A stretch of 17,277 nucleotides of DNA from CAYXZO01 sp964469505. GTDB lineage: Bacteria > Fidelibacterota > UBA8477 > JABMPR01. Of this stretch, positions 7,203 through 14,982 are shown piece by piece. The stretch spans positions 1 through 17,277 of the forward strand of contig CAYXZO010000047.1 in assembly GCA_964469505.1 (NCBI GenBank). The letters run 5' to 3'. Below the pieces are notes generated by a model, which was given only the letters and a program-made list of their open reading frames with translations, did not search any database and was not told the DNA's origin. Within the stretch, counting starts at the first letter, position 1, and each line of letters opens with the position of its first letter. Both the position numbers and the translations under genes were made by a program.

Positions 7203-7933
7203 CCACTCCGCTTCTCAAAGGTGAGCACTTGGTAAAAATCTACCGTCACCGCCGGGTGGTGAACGATGTGACTGTGGAAATCCGCAAGGGTGAGGTCGTC
7301 GGACTTTTGGGACCCAACGGCGCCGGCAAAACTACCACTTTTTACATGCTCATGGGGATGATAAAACCCGATGAGGGCAAAATTCTGCTCAATGGCTCCG
7401 ATATAACACAGGAAGCTATGTATCGGAGAGCCCGGCGGGGATTGGCCTATCTACCCCAAGAAGCAAGCATCTTTCGTAAATTGAGCGTTGAGGATAATCT
7501 GCGCGTAGTGCTGGAAATGTCTCCTCTCTCACCTGAGGAACAGGAAGCCAAATTGGAACAACTCTTGGATGAGCTGGGCATTCAAGCCATACGCAAGAGT
7601 CGGGGAGATCGTCTTTCCGGTGGAGAACGTCGGCGCACGGAAATTGCCCGCGCCCTGGTGAACGATCCCGATTTTATGCTCCTGGACGAGCCCTTTGCCG
7701 GGGTAGACCCCATAGCGGTGGAAGATATCCAGAATATTGTGCGGCAGCTCAAGGCTCGGGGTATTGGAGTGCTCATCACCGACCATAATGTGCACGAGAC
7801 CCTATCCATCACTGACCGGGCTTATTTGCTTTTCCAGGGAAAAATTTTATTATCAGGCACAGCGGACTATCTGGCCAATGATGAACAGGCACGCAAATTA
7901 TATCTGGGGAGTAAATTCAAACTGGATCGTTAG
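7199..7933 (+). CDS. lptB: LPS export ABC transporter ATP-binding protein LptB
   Basis: LptB is the cytoplasmic ATPase of LptB2FG, which powers extraction of lipopolysaccharide from the inner membrane. All ABC motifs are present: Walker A GPNGAGKTTT (K44), the Q-loop region AYLPQEASIFRKLSVEDN, signature LSGGERRR (139-146), Walker B FMLLDEPFAGVDPIAV (D163, E164) and the H-loop histidine H196 in ITDHNVHETL. LPQEASIFRKLSV and LSGGERRRTEIARAL are specific to LptB rather than to generic branched-chain transporters. Length (244) is standard. It overlaps lptC and lies three bases before rpoN. The membrane partners lptF and lptG, and lptA, are not in the window. Confidence 0.97.
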   Translation: MTTPLLKGEHLVKIYRHRRVVNDVTVEIRKGEVVGLLGPNGAGKTTTFYMLMGMIKPDEGKILLNGSDITQEAMYRRARRGLAYLPQEASIFRKLSVEDNLRVVLEMSPLSPEEQEAKLEQLLDELGIQAIRKSRGDRLSGGERRRTEIARALVNDPDFMLLDEPFAGVDPIAVEDIQNIVRQLKARGIGVLITDHNVHETLSITDRAYLLFQGKILLSGTADYLANDEQARKLYLGSKFKLDR

Positions 7934-7936
7934 TAC

Positions 7937-9376
7937 ATGCTTGAATTAGCTCAAAAAGTAGAACTCAAACAGACTCTTACCCCCCAGCAGATTCTATTAT
8001 CGACTCTCCTCCAGCTTCCCTCTGTAGCACTGGAACAGCGTATCAAGACAGAATTGGAGCTGAACCCCGTCCTGGAGCTGGTTGAAGACGTTGAAGAATT
8101 AGCTGAGATGGAAGAAGAGGTTGCTGCTAAGGAAGACGAAGAGGAAGAGTCTGGCCCGACCGATGACAACGAGGATAGCGAAGCTGAACCCACCGAGGAA
8201 GAGGTACTGGAAGAAATAGACTTAGATGAATACTTCCAGAACGACGGTTATGAAGCTCATCCCGAAGTAGATCACAGCCAGGAAGAGGTTGAATTCCAGA
8301 ACCCTTATCGTCCCTCTCTGGCGGAAAAACTTCTGGAACAAGTAGACGCCCTCAATCTGGATAAAGTTGAGCGCCAGATTATGGAGGAGCTCATCTGGAG
8401 TATTGATGAGCATGGGTATCTAATAATACCCCTGGAATATGTCGCCGAAAAATTCGAAGTGCCCCTGAAGAAGGTGGAGAAATTACATCAGCAATTGATG
8501 CAATTGGACCCACTGGGCATCGGGGCCCGCAACCTCCAGGAATGCCTGCAAGTGCAAGTGGACAAGCTGTATCCCGGGACTTTTGCCCAGAAAATCATTC
8601 ATGATCATTTTGATGATTTCGCTAATAAACGGTATGAAAAAATTATGCGAAACCTGGGGGTTACGAAGAAGGAGCTTCTCCAAGCCGAAGCGCTTATCCA
8701 GCGCCTGAATCCCAAACCCGGTGAGGGTTATCTAGAACCGGCGAGCAATTATGTAACGCCGGATTTTTTTATACATGAGGAGAATGGCGAATTCATCGTT
8801 ACTCTAAATGATACTTTCATCCCGGAGCTCCGAATTTCCCGCCATTACCTGGAGCTCTTGAAGAATCAAAAGAATCTGGATCCGGCTGCGCGGGGTTATC
8901 TCAAGCGTAAACTGGAATCTGCAAAATGGTTTATTAACTCCATTCAGATGCGACGCATCACTATGCTGAAAGTGATTCACGCCATTATCGAACGGCAGAA
9001 AGATTTTTTCCTATATGGTCCGGGGCATTTGAAGCCCATGGTGTTGCGGGATATTGCCGAGGATATCGGGATGGATATCTCCACCGTGAGTCGAGTGACC
9101 AGCGGTAAATATGCCCAAACCGATTGGGGCATTTTCGAGCTGCGTTACTTTTTCAGCGAGGGGATTGAGACTAAGGATGGGGAGAATATTTCCACCCGCA
9201 GGATAAAAGAGAGATTGAAGGAAATCATCGATAACGAAGATAAATCACACCCCATCAGTGATGAAGGCCTATCCAAGATTCTGAAAAAAGAAGGTTTCCC
9301 CATTGCTCGCCGCACAGTGGCTAAATATCGGGAGCAGTTGGGAATACCCGTGGCCCGGCTGCGGCGCGAACTGTAA
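7937..9376 (+). CDS. rpoN: RNA polymerase sigma-54 factor RpoN
   Basis: RpoN directs RNA polymerase to -24/-12 promoters that need an enhancer-binding ATPase. The 479-residue product has region I at its N-terminus (LAQKVELKQTLTPQQILLSTLLQLPS, then ELELNPVLEL), the activator-responsive part. A very acidic region II follows at about residues 51-104. The core-binding domain includes LDPLGIGARNLQECL and the RLNPKPGEGY segment, then a helix-turn-helix around DIAEDIGMDISTVSRVTSGKY. The RpoN box ARRTVAKYREQLGIP begins at residue 457 and reads the -24 element. Sigma-54 controls middle flagellar genes in many bacteria, which would link it to the upstream operon, but no clear -24/-12 site was found in this window. 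Confidence 0.98.
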   Translation: MLELAQKVELKQTLTPQQILLSTLLQLPSVALEQRIKTELELNPVLELVEDVEELAEMEEEVAAKEDEEEESGPTDDNEDSEAEPTEEEVLEEIDLDEYFQNDGYEAHPEVDHSQEEVEFQNPYRPSLAEKLLEQVDALNLDKVERQIMEELIWSIDEHGYLIIPLEYVAEKFEVPLKKVEKLHQQLMQLDPLGIGARNLQECLQVQVDKLYPGTFAQKIIHDHFDDFANKRYEKIMRNLGVTKKELLQAEALIQRLNPKPGEGYLEPASNYVTPDFFIHEENGEFIVTLNDTFIPELRISRHYLELLKNQKNLDPAARGYLKRKLESAKWFINSIQMRRITMLKVIHAIIERQKDFFLYGPGHLKPMVLRDIAEDIGMDISTVSRVTSGKYAQTDWGIFELRYFFSEGIETKDGENISTRRIKERLKEIIDNEDKSHPISDEGLSKILKKEGFPIARRTVAKYREQLGIPVARLRREL

Positions 9377-9392
9377 CAGTTCCGTACACTAG

Positions 9393-9423
9393 TTGATCGC
9401 AAATCCACACCTTGTTTTATAAT
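9393..9423 (+). promoter_or_regulatory. Possible sigma-70-type promoter for the men genes
   Basis: TATAAT at 9418-9423 is a perfect -10 hexamer in the 171-base gap between rpoN and menB. The best -35 is TTGATC at 9393-9398, matching TTGACA at four positions, with a 19-base spacer that is a little long. Transcription would begin near 9430, about 115 bases before the menB start. No intrinsic terminator for the rpoN transcript is visible in the gap. Confidence 0.4.
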
Positions 9424-9547
9424 CCAACCGTACAAGTCATTGGAAATAACGATGCTACCGATGTTTTTTGATGTTCACTGAAATTAATCTTTTCAATTCT
9501 GCGGAAATGGGGACAGGCTATTTTACCGCAAAACGAGGAGGGCAATT

Positions 9548-10369
9548 GTGAGTGAGTTTCCTTGGAAAAAAGCGGGTGAATTCAAAGACATCAAGTACGA
9601 GAAATGGGATGGCATAGCTAAAATCACTATCAATCGTCCCGAGGTGCGGAACGCCTTCCGGCCCTTAACGGTAGTAGAAATGTCCCAAGCCTTTGCCGAT
9701 GCTCGGGATGATCAAGAGGTTGGAGTAGTAATTCTTACCGGCGAAGGGGAGAAGGCCTTTTGCTCCGGCGGTGATCAGAAAATAAGAGGTGATGCCGGAT
9801 ATCGGGATGAAAAGGGGGTTACGCGCCTGAACGTGCTGGATCTCCAACGACAGATTAGAACTCTGCCCAAACCGGTTATTGCCATGGTGGCGGGATATGC
9901 CATCGGAGGAGGGCATGTGTTGCATGTCGTGTGCGACCTGACCATTGCCGCCGATAATGCCATCTTCGGTCAAACCGGTCCCAAAGTGGGTAGTTTCGAC
10001 GGTGGTTTCGGAGCTTCATATCTGGCCCGTATAGTAGGGCAGAAAAAAGCCCGGGAGATCTGGTACCTATGCCGCCAATATGATGCGCACCAGGCCCTGG
10101 AAATGGGGCTGGTTAACGCAGTGGTGCCTCTAGCGGAACTGGAACGGGAGACGGTCAAATGGGCCAGGGAGATTCTGGAGAAATCACCTTTGGCTATCCG
10201 TCTACTTAAGGCCGCCTTCAATGCTGAACTTGACGGCCAGACGGGTTTACAGGTTCTGGCCGGGGACGCGACCATGCTCTATTACATGACGCAGGAAGCC
10301 CAGGAAGGCCGTAATGCCTTCAACGAAAAACGCAAACCGGACTTTCGCCAGTATCCCTGGCGGCCTTGA
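9548..10369 (+). CDS. menB: 1,4-dihydroxy-2-naphthoyl-CoA synthase MenB
   Basis: MenB closes the second ring of the menaquinone headgroup, turning o-succinylbenzoyl-CoA into 1,4-dihydroxy-2-naphthoyl-CoA. It is a crotonase-fold enzyme. Near-identical blocks to E. coli MenB run throughout: WDGIAKITINRPEVRNAFRP, KAFCSGGDQKIRGD, AGYAIGGGHVLHVVCDLTIA, FGQTGPKVGSFDGG and ARIVGQKKAREIWYLCRQYD. The C-terminal GRNAFNEKRKPDFRQYPW is also diagnostic. Glycine 144 in QTG corresponds to E. coli G156, the residue associated with the bicarbonate-dependent type. The start is GTG, supported by GAGGAGG at 9535-9541. Length (273) is normal. It opens the menB-menA-menC-menE cluster. Confidence 0.98.
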   Translation: MSEFPWKKAGEFKDIKYEKWDGIAKITINRPEVRNAFRPLTVVEMSQAFADARDDQEVGVVILTGEGEKAFCSGGDQKIRGDAGYRDEKGVTRLNVLDLQRQIRTLPKPVIAMVAGYAIGGGHVLHVVCDLTIAADNAIFGQTGPKVGSFDGGFGASYLARIVGQKKAREIWYLCRQYDAHQALEMGLVNAVVPLAELERETVKWAREILEKSPLAIRLLKAAFNAELDGQTGLQVLAGDATMLYYMTQEAQEGRNAFNEKRKPDFRQYPWRP

Positions 10370-10384
10370 GTTTTAGGTCTGCCG

Positions 10385-11272
10385 ATGGAACGCCCCCTTT
10401 CCTGGCGCGTCTGGCTTATTGCGGCCCGAATTCGGACCCTGGGGGCGGCGTTTGCCCCGGTTCTGGTGGGATCTGCCTTGGCCTTCAAAGATCAGCAGGG
10501 CCATTGGACCGCGGCGTTTGCGGCTCTAATCGGAGCGCTGCTGATTCAGATCGGGACTAATTACGCCAACGACTACTATGATTTCAAGCAAGGGGCGGAT
10601 ACTGCCCAACGCGTGGGTCCCTTGCGGGTTATGCAAGCCGGTTGGGTGAGTCCGACTCAGATGCGCCGGGCTATTATCATCACTTTCGGTTTGGCGATTC
10701 TGGTAGGTGTCTACCTGGTAGTCAGAGCCGGTTGGCCGGTGGTAATCATTGGCCTGTCCGGCATTCTGTTCGGCTGGCTTTATACCGCGGGACCTTTACC
10801 CCTGGCTTACTATGGTCTCGGGGACCTGTTCGCCTTTCTATATTTCGGGCCGGTAGCTGTAGTGGGGACCTATTATGTCCAGGCGCTGCGCTGGTCAGAC
10901 ACGGCGCTGGTCATGGGGCTGGTTGAAGGTGCTTTTGCAGTCGCCCTGTTGACGGCCAATAACCTGCGGGATCTGGAAGAGGATCGAACTACGGGCAAGG
11001 GGACTTTACCAGTACGGTTCGGGCGCGTTTTTGGTCGTTTGGAATATCTGGGGTGCTGGCTGCTGGCCGCGGCCGCTCCCTGGTGGTTGGCCTGGCAGGG
11101 AAGGGGGCCCTGGACTCAAGGGATGGCGGTGCTGGCACAAGTTTTTTACTGGCGGGTGTTATGGATCATCCTGCGTGAAACTCAACCTCAAAAACTGCTA
11201 CCAGCTTTAGCTGGTACCGGTAGAATGCAGGTAGTTTACTCCATATTATTTACTCTGGGACTTTGGATCTAG
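10385..11272 (+). CDS. menA: 1,4-dihydroxy-2-naphthoate polyprenyltransferase MenA
   Basis: MenA attaches the polyprenyl tail to 1,4-dihydroxy-2-naphthoate in the inner membrane, giving demethylmenaquinone. It is a UbiA-superfamily protein with about eight or nine hydrophobic segments across 295 residues. The first Asp-rich motif, NDYYDFKQGAD (N62, D63, D66), and the second, NNLRDLEEDRTTGKGTLPVRFG (N192 onward, with D196 and D200), bind the magnesium-diphosphate of the prenyl donor. The second motif is typical of MenA rather than UbiA. It starts 15 bases after menB with no strong Shine-Dalgarno sequence and ends four bases before menC. The thioesterase that supplies its free-acid substrate is not in the window. 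Confidence 0.95.
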   Translation: MERPLSWRVWLIAARIRTLGAAFAPVLVGSALAFKDQQGHWTAAFAALIGALLIQIGTNYANDYYDFKQGADTAQRVGPLRVMQAGWVSPTQMRRAIIITFGLAILVGVYLVVRAGWPVVIIGLSGILFGWLYTAGPLPLAYYGLGDLFAFLYFGPVAVVGTYYVQALRWSDTALVMGLVEGAFAVALLTANNLRDLEEDRTTGKGTLPVRFGRVFGRLEYLGCWLLAAAAPWWLAWQGRGPWTQGMAVLAQVFYWRVLWIILRETQPQKLLPALAGTGRMQVVYSILFTLGLWI

Positions 11273-11276
11273 CCGA

Positions 11277-12302
11277 ATGTCTCATCCTTTATTTGAAATT
11301 TTTAGATATGAACTCCCATTGGTTAAAACTACCGCATTGGGTATGGCCGTGCCTTCCCGCAAAGGGTTGATCATTCGCTATCACCCACCGGGAAAAGAGG
11401 TGTTGCTTGGTGAAATAGCTCCCTTGCCGGGATGGAGTAATGAAAGCCTGGTTGAAGCACTCGGCGCGGTACAGGAGATCCTGGCCCAATTCCGGCAAAC
11501 CGATGATTTAGCAAAACTAGAACTTTCTAAATCCTGGCCGGAATCGGTTCGGTTTTGTTTTTCATGCTTCCAAGAAATAACGCCATTTGACACTGATCGC
11601 AGTATTCCCATCCAGGCCTGGGTGGGGTCGTTGAATGAGGAGCTGCTCCCTCTGTTGTTAGCGAAAATTGAGGCCGGTTTTACTTCCATTAAAGTGAAGG
11701 TAGGTTTTGGTAGCCCTAAAGACGAAGGAAAGCTGCTGCGTGGCCTGATTGCCAAGTTGCCCGAGAGAGCAAAATTACGCCTGGATGTCAACCGACGATG
11801 GGGACTTACCGAAGCCCAAACCTTTCTGGAGGCACTGGCTGATTTGACTAGAATTGACTATCTGGAAGAACCATTGGCCAGGCGGGCAGATAATGAAATT
11901 TTATATCGCATTTTCAATTGCCGGTACGCCTGGGATGAAACCCTCAGGGAGTTGGTTGTACCCCCCGAGAAACCTCCGGAAGGATTGGCGGCGGTAGTAA
12001 TAAAGCCGACCTTGATGGGAACTCTTCAGGAAGTGCGGCAATGGCTGCGTTGGGCAGTGTCCAGGGGCCTTAAAACTGTAATCTCTTCGACTATCGAAAG
12101 TAGTATCGGTATAGCATGGTTAGCTCGACTGGCCTCGGAGGCCAACACCGATGCCGGATTGGACACCTTGAGTCTATTGGAGGAAGATACCCTCATTCCT
12201 CCCCTAGGTATTGAGAAAGGTCGGTTGATATTACCTGCTCATATTTTTCAGAGAGCCGATTTGAACACCGGGGTCATAACCGAACTCAATGTGTCTCCCT
12301 GA
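11277..12302 (+). CDS. menC: o-Succinylbenzoate synthase MenC
   Basis: MenC dehydrates SHCHC to o-succinylbenzoate, the step before CoA activation by MenE. It belongs to the enolase superfamily. The catalytic set is complete: the KxK pair K139/K141 in SIKVKVGFG, the metal ligands D170 (RLDVNRRW), E197 or E198 (YLEEPL) and D220 (AWDETLREL), and the second-strand lysine K243 (VVIKPTLMG). The C-terminal SSTIESSIGIAWLARLAS matches the barrel end. Sequence alone cannot exclude N-acylamino acid racemase activity, which shares this fold, but the place between menA and menE settles the role. The last 14 bases overlap menE. Length is 341. Confidence 0.95.
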   Translation: MSHPLFEIFRYELPLVKTTALGMAVPSRKGLIIRYHPPGKEVLLGEIAPLPGWSNESLVEALGAVQEILAQFRQTDDLAKLELSKSWPESVRFCFSCFQEITPFDTDRSIPIQAWVGSLNEELLPLLLAKIEAGFTSIKVKVGFGSPKDEGKLLRGLIAKLPERAKLRLDVNRRWGLTEAQTFLEALADLTRIDYLEEPLARRADNEILYRIFNCRYAWDETLRELVVPPEKPPEGLAAVVIKPTLMGTLQEVRQWLRWAVSRGLKTVISSTIESSIGIAWLARLASEANTDAGLDTLSLLEEDTLIPPLGIEKGRLILPAHIFQRADLNTGVITELNVSP

Positions 12303-13725
12303 ATATTTTCCCCAGCCACCAGTTCCCTTAAAATCTCCCTTCATAATAACATCGGATAAATGTATCAGCTACGGTGACTTTGCCCGCCTGGTAGAACAAG
12401 CAGACCGGGCTCTGGCACCTTACCTGGCTGGATATAATACGCTGGCCTGTTGGGGATTGAATGTGTTAGATACTATAGTTCAGTTGTGGGCCGCCTGGGG
12501 CCGGGGAATGACCACCGTTGTGCTGGATCCGCAATTACCGATCGCCCGTATTCGGCAACGATTGGCTTTATGGCCGGAAGGGGTGATGATTACCACAGAG
12601 AACCGAGCCTCCGAAATTCCCCCAGAATGGACCGTTCTTACCCTACCCCTTCAGTCGAAAAACAGCATTATTCAGCCCAAACGTTCAGTCAATAGACGAC
12701 CGGGCACCATTGTTTTCACTTCCGGGACCAGTGGGGAGCCCAAGGGGGTTTATCATCATCTATCGCAGCACTGGTATCAAGCCCTCGGAGCGAATCGTAA
12801 TTTGACACTGGGTCCCGGGGACCGCTGGATGCTGGTTTTGCCCCTACACCACATCGGTGGCTTAGCGATTATGTTTCGGGTGTTCCTGGCGGGAGCGGCT
12901 TTAGTTTTGCCCTCCGACAGACGATCCTTTTGGGAGGAGGTTGACGACCTAGGGATAACCCATATTTCCCTGGTGACTACACAACTCAGACGCTGGCTTA
13001 ATGAAGCAAGTTCTCCTCCCCGTGCGCTGCGCGCTGTGCTAGTGGGTGGAGGACCTGTTGATCAGGAACTGATCAGCGAGGCCTACACCCGGGGCTGGCC
13101 GCTGTACTCGACATATGGTTGCACCGAAATGGGCTCACAAGTTTGCACCACGCCGCCTGGGGCTCCTTTGGAGCAACTGCTTACCAGCGGTCAGCTTTTG
13201 CCATACAGACAGCTAAAAATCTCACCGGATGGGGAGATTCTGGTGCGGGGAACCGTAAGGTTTACCGGTTATCTCACACCCCAGGGGTGGCTTCATCCCT
13301 TCGATCAGGCAGGATGGTATAACACCGGAGATCTGGGATTTATAGATGAGGAGGGGTTCCTCCACGTAACAGGCCGGCGTGATTTGCGGTTCAAGGCTGG
13401 AGGTGAATGGGTCCAACCGGAGCTAGTGGAACGAATTATTCGAAAACACCCTTCCGTAGCGGAGGTGTTAGTAGTAAAACAGATCGACCGGGAATTTCAA
13501 CACCGCCCGGTAGCTTTCATCGCCTGGAAAGGTAAACCTCCAGCAGAAGGGGATTTTAAAAATTGGTTAAAACTACACTTAGCCCGTTATGAGCAACCGG
13601 CCGCTCTCTATGCTATGCCGCCGATTAAACAGGGAATGAAGCTTTCTCGCAAAGCTTTTGAGGACTATCTACAGCAACCGGATTCCAGTGGCTTAGAGCG
13701 CTTGCCGTTCGGAGACCGCAATTGA
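12289..13725 (+). CDS. menE: o-Succinylbenzoate-CoA ligase MenE
   Basis: MenE activates o-succinylbenzoate with ATP and CoA, through an acyl-adenylate, to make the MenB substrate. It is an adenylate-forming (ANL) enzyme of 478 residues. The P-loop FTSGTSGEPKGV lies at residues 143-154, followed by LPLHHIGGLAIMFRVFLAG, characteristic of MenE. Next come the adenine-site motif STYGCTEMGSQ (274-284), the TGDLGF hinge-side motif (346-351) and GRRDLRFKAGG. The catalytic A10 lysine is probably K451 in KQGMKLSRKAF. The ATG lies inside menC, giving a 14-base overlap and likely coupling; the early residues EYFPQ are unremarkable, so a slightly later start cannot be excluded. Confidence 0.94.
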   Translation: MCLPEYFPQPPVPLKSPFIITSDKCISYGDFARLVEQADRALAPYLAGYNTLACWGLNVLDTIVQLWAAWGRGMTTVVLDPQLPIARIRQRLALWPEGVMITTENRASEIPPEWTVLTLPLQSKNSIIQPKRSVNRRPGTIVFTSGTSGEPKGVYHHLSQHWYQALGANRNLTLGPGDRWMLVLPLHHIGGLAIMFRVFLAGAALVLPSDRRSFWEEVDDLGITHISLVTTQLRRWLNEASSPPRALRAVLVGGGPVDQELISEAYTRGWPLYSTYGCTEMGSQVCTTPPGAPLEQLLTSGQLLPYRQLKISPDGEILVRGTVRFTGYLTPQGWLHPFDQAGWYNTGDLGFIDEEGFLHVTGRRDLRFKAGGEWVQPELVERIIRKHPSVAEVLVVKQIDREFQHRPVAFIAWKGKPPAEGDFKNWLKLHLARYEQPAALYAMPPIKQGMKLSRKAFEDYLQQPDSSGLERLPFGDRN

Positions 13726-13810
13726 GAAAGAAGCTCGAATGGGAGTCACCAGGTGCGGAGGAATGTGAACGGGATAACTTGGCCCCCTCTGGACACTGCC
13801 CGCTTTGACT

Positions 13811-13846
13811 ACTCCAGACTGATTAGTAGGGTGAGACACTCCAGAC
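13811..13846 (+). repeat. Direct repeat ACTCCAGAC, two copies upstream of the efp promoter
   Basis: The nine-base word ACTCCAGAC occurs at 13811-13819 and again at 13838-13846, 27 bases apart, just before the -35 hexamer at 13856. Both copies are preceded by a GAC- or GAGAC-like context. The placement fits a regulator binding site, but two copies are too few to prove it. Confidence 0.3.
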
Positions 13847-13855
13847 CTAAACCGT

Positions 13856-13884
13856 TTGACAACCTTCGGCGCCTCTCGTAAATT
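13856..13884 (+). promoter_or_regulatory. Sigma-70-type promoter for efp-accB-accC
   Basis: A perfect TTGACA (13856-13861) is followed after exactly 17 bases by TAAATT (13879-13884), which matches TATAAT at four positions. This is the best promoter in the window. Transcription should start near 13891. A 6-bp inverted repeat, CGGCGC (13867-13872) and GCGCCG (13886-13891), brackets the -10 and could be an operator. Confidence 0.6.
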
Positions 13885-13898
13885 CGCGCCGCTCAACG

Positions 13899-13906
13899 AA
13901 AGGAGG
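13899..13906 (+). promoter_or_regulatory. efp ribosome binding site with long T-rich spacer
   Basis: AAAGGAGG is close to the full anti-Shine-Dalgarno complement. It stands 13 bases before the ATG at 13920, longer than usual, and the spacer is almost all T. A TTG at 13908 is in frame but only one base from this site, too close for initiation. The conserved EF-P start MATTADIRN supports 13920. Confidence 0.65.
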
Positions 13907-13919
13907 TTTGTTTTTTTAT

Positions 13920-14483
13920 ATGGCAACCACAGCGGACATTCGTAACAACCTGGTGATAGAGTTTAATGGTGGGCTCTGGAAAGTCGTAGAATTTCTGCAT
14001 GTAAAACCTGGTAAAGGGAATGCTTTCATCCGCACCAAGCTTAAGAATATACCTGGTGGGCAGGTTATAGATCACACGTTCCGCTCTGGCGAACGCATTC
14101 AAGAAGTGCGATTGGAAACCCGCAATATGACCTTCCTCTACCACGACGGTCAAATGTATCATTTCATGGATGCCGAGAATTATGAGCAAATCGCCGTTGA
14201 GGCTTCTTTAATCGGTGAGGCCAAAAATTTCATAAAAGAAAACGACACCATTAAAATGCTGTTTCGGGATTCCACGCCCGTAGATCTGGAATTACCCCCT
14301 CATGTGATATTGACCGTAACCCATACTGAACCGTGGGTAAAAGGTGATACGGCTACGGGTGCCATGAAACCAGCTGAATTAGAAACTGGGCTTAAAGTTC
14401 AGGTTCCGTTGTTTGTGGAAACTGGTGATCGGGTCAAGGTTGATACCCGCACCGGAGCCTATTTGGAGCGGGTTCGGGACTAA
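13920..14483 (+). CDS. efp: Translation elongation factor P
   Basis: EF-P binds between the P and E sites of the ribosome and relieves stalling at consecutive prolines. The 187-residue product shows the three beta-barrel domains of the family. The domain I loop is VKPGKGNAF, with lysine K32 at the tip. This is the lysine that is beta-lysylated in E. coli (K34), so a modification or an unmodified lysine form is expected rather than the arginine-rhamnose type. Domain II and III markers include LETRNMTFLYHDGQMYHFMD, LELPPHVILTVTHTEPWVKGD and the C-terminal RTGAYLERV. No EpmA/EpmB-like gene is in the window. Its own promoter lies directly upstream, and accB follows after 28 bases. Confidence 0.98.
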   Translation: MATTADIRNNLVIEFNGGLWKVVEFLHVKPGKGNAFIRTKLKNIPGGQVIDHTFRSGERIQEVRLETRNMTFLYHDGQMYHFMDAENYEQIAVEASLIGEAKNFIKENDTIKMLFRDSTPVDLELPPHVILTVTHTEPWVKGDTATGAMKPAELETGLKVQVPLFVETGDRVKVDTRTGAYLERVRD

Positions 14484-14511
14484 ATTCCGCACAAACCAAA
14501 AGGGGAAAAGA

Positions 14512-14973
14512 TTGAGAACCAAAGACATCCAGCAGCTTATTGACTTGCTGGAGAAATCCAATATCAACGAGATTGAGATTTCCCGGTGGGGGCGGAAAAT
14601 AAGGGTCTCCAAAGGCAATGGGATTCCAGTCCAAGCCCCGGCTCCCGTATCGGTTCCTGCCACACCACCCACAACCGTTGAAGGAACCTCCGCTCCGGTA
14701 GAAGAGAAGGAGACCAAACCACAATCCTCCGCTAAAACCCACACGGTTGTGTCACCTATGGTGGGTACTTTCTACCGGGCACCGGCTCCTGATGCCGATC
14801 CCTTCGTTAAAGTGGGTGATCATGTGACTGTGGGACAGACTCTATGCATTATTGAAGCCATGAAGATCATGAATGAGATCGAAGCGGATGTGTCGGGAGT
14901 GGTGGCGGAAATTCTGGTGGAGAATGCTCAGCCGGTAGAGTACAATCAGCCTTTGTTTATCATAGAGACTTAA
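14512..14973 (+). CDS. accB: Biotin carboxyl carrier protein of acetyl-CoA carboxylase, AccB
   Basis: AccB carries the biotin that shuttles carboxyl groups between AccC and the carboxyltransferase in the first step of fatty acid synthesis. The C-terminal biotinyl domain is clear: SPMVGTFYRAPAPDADPFVKVGD and the biotinylation motif EAMKIMNEIEAD with K118. The N-terminal helix is IQQLIDLLEKSNINEIEIS. A proline/alanine-rich linker (about residues 42-75) joins the two. I place the start at TTG 14512, preceded by an AAGGGGAAAAG purine stretch, giving 153 residues, the usual size. The open frame extends upstream to 14413 inside efp, but the added residues do not resemble AccB. Confidence 0.93.
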   Translation: MRTKDIQQLIDLLEKSNINEIEISRWGRKIRVSKGNGIPVQAPAPVSVPATPPTTVEGTSAPVEEKETKPQSSAKTHTVVSPMVGTFYRAPAPDADPFVKVGDHVTVGQTLCIIEAMKIMNEIEADVSGVVAEILVENAQPVEYNQPLFIIET

Positions 14974-14982
14974 GCTTCTCAC

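Noticed and set aside
13908..13919. TTG start for efp adding MFFY.
   Set aside because: It is one base from the Shine-Dalgarno sequence; EF-P begins MATTADIRN at 13920.
14413..14511. Upstream extension of accB overlapping the end of efp.
   Set aside because: The added residues do not resemble AccB, and TTG 14512 has a purine-rich ribosome site and gives the family length.
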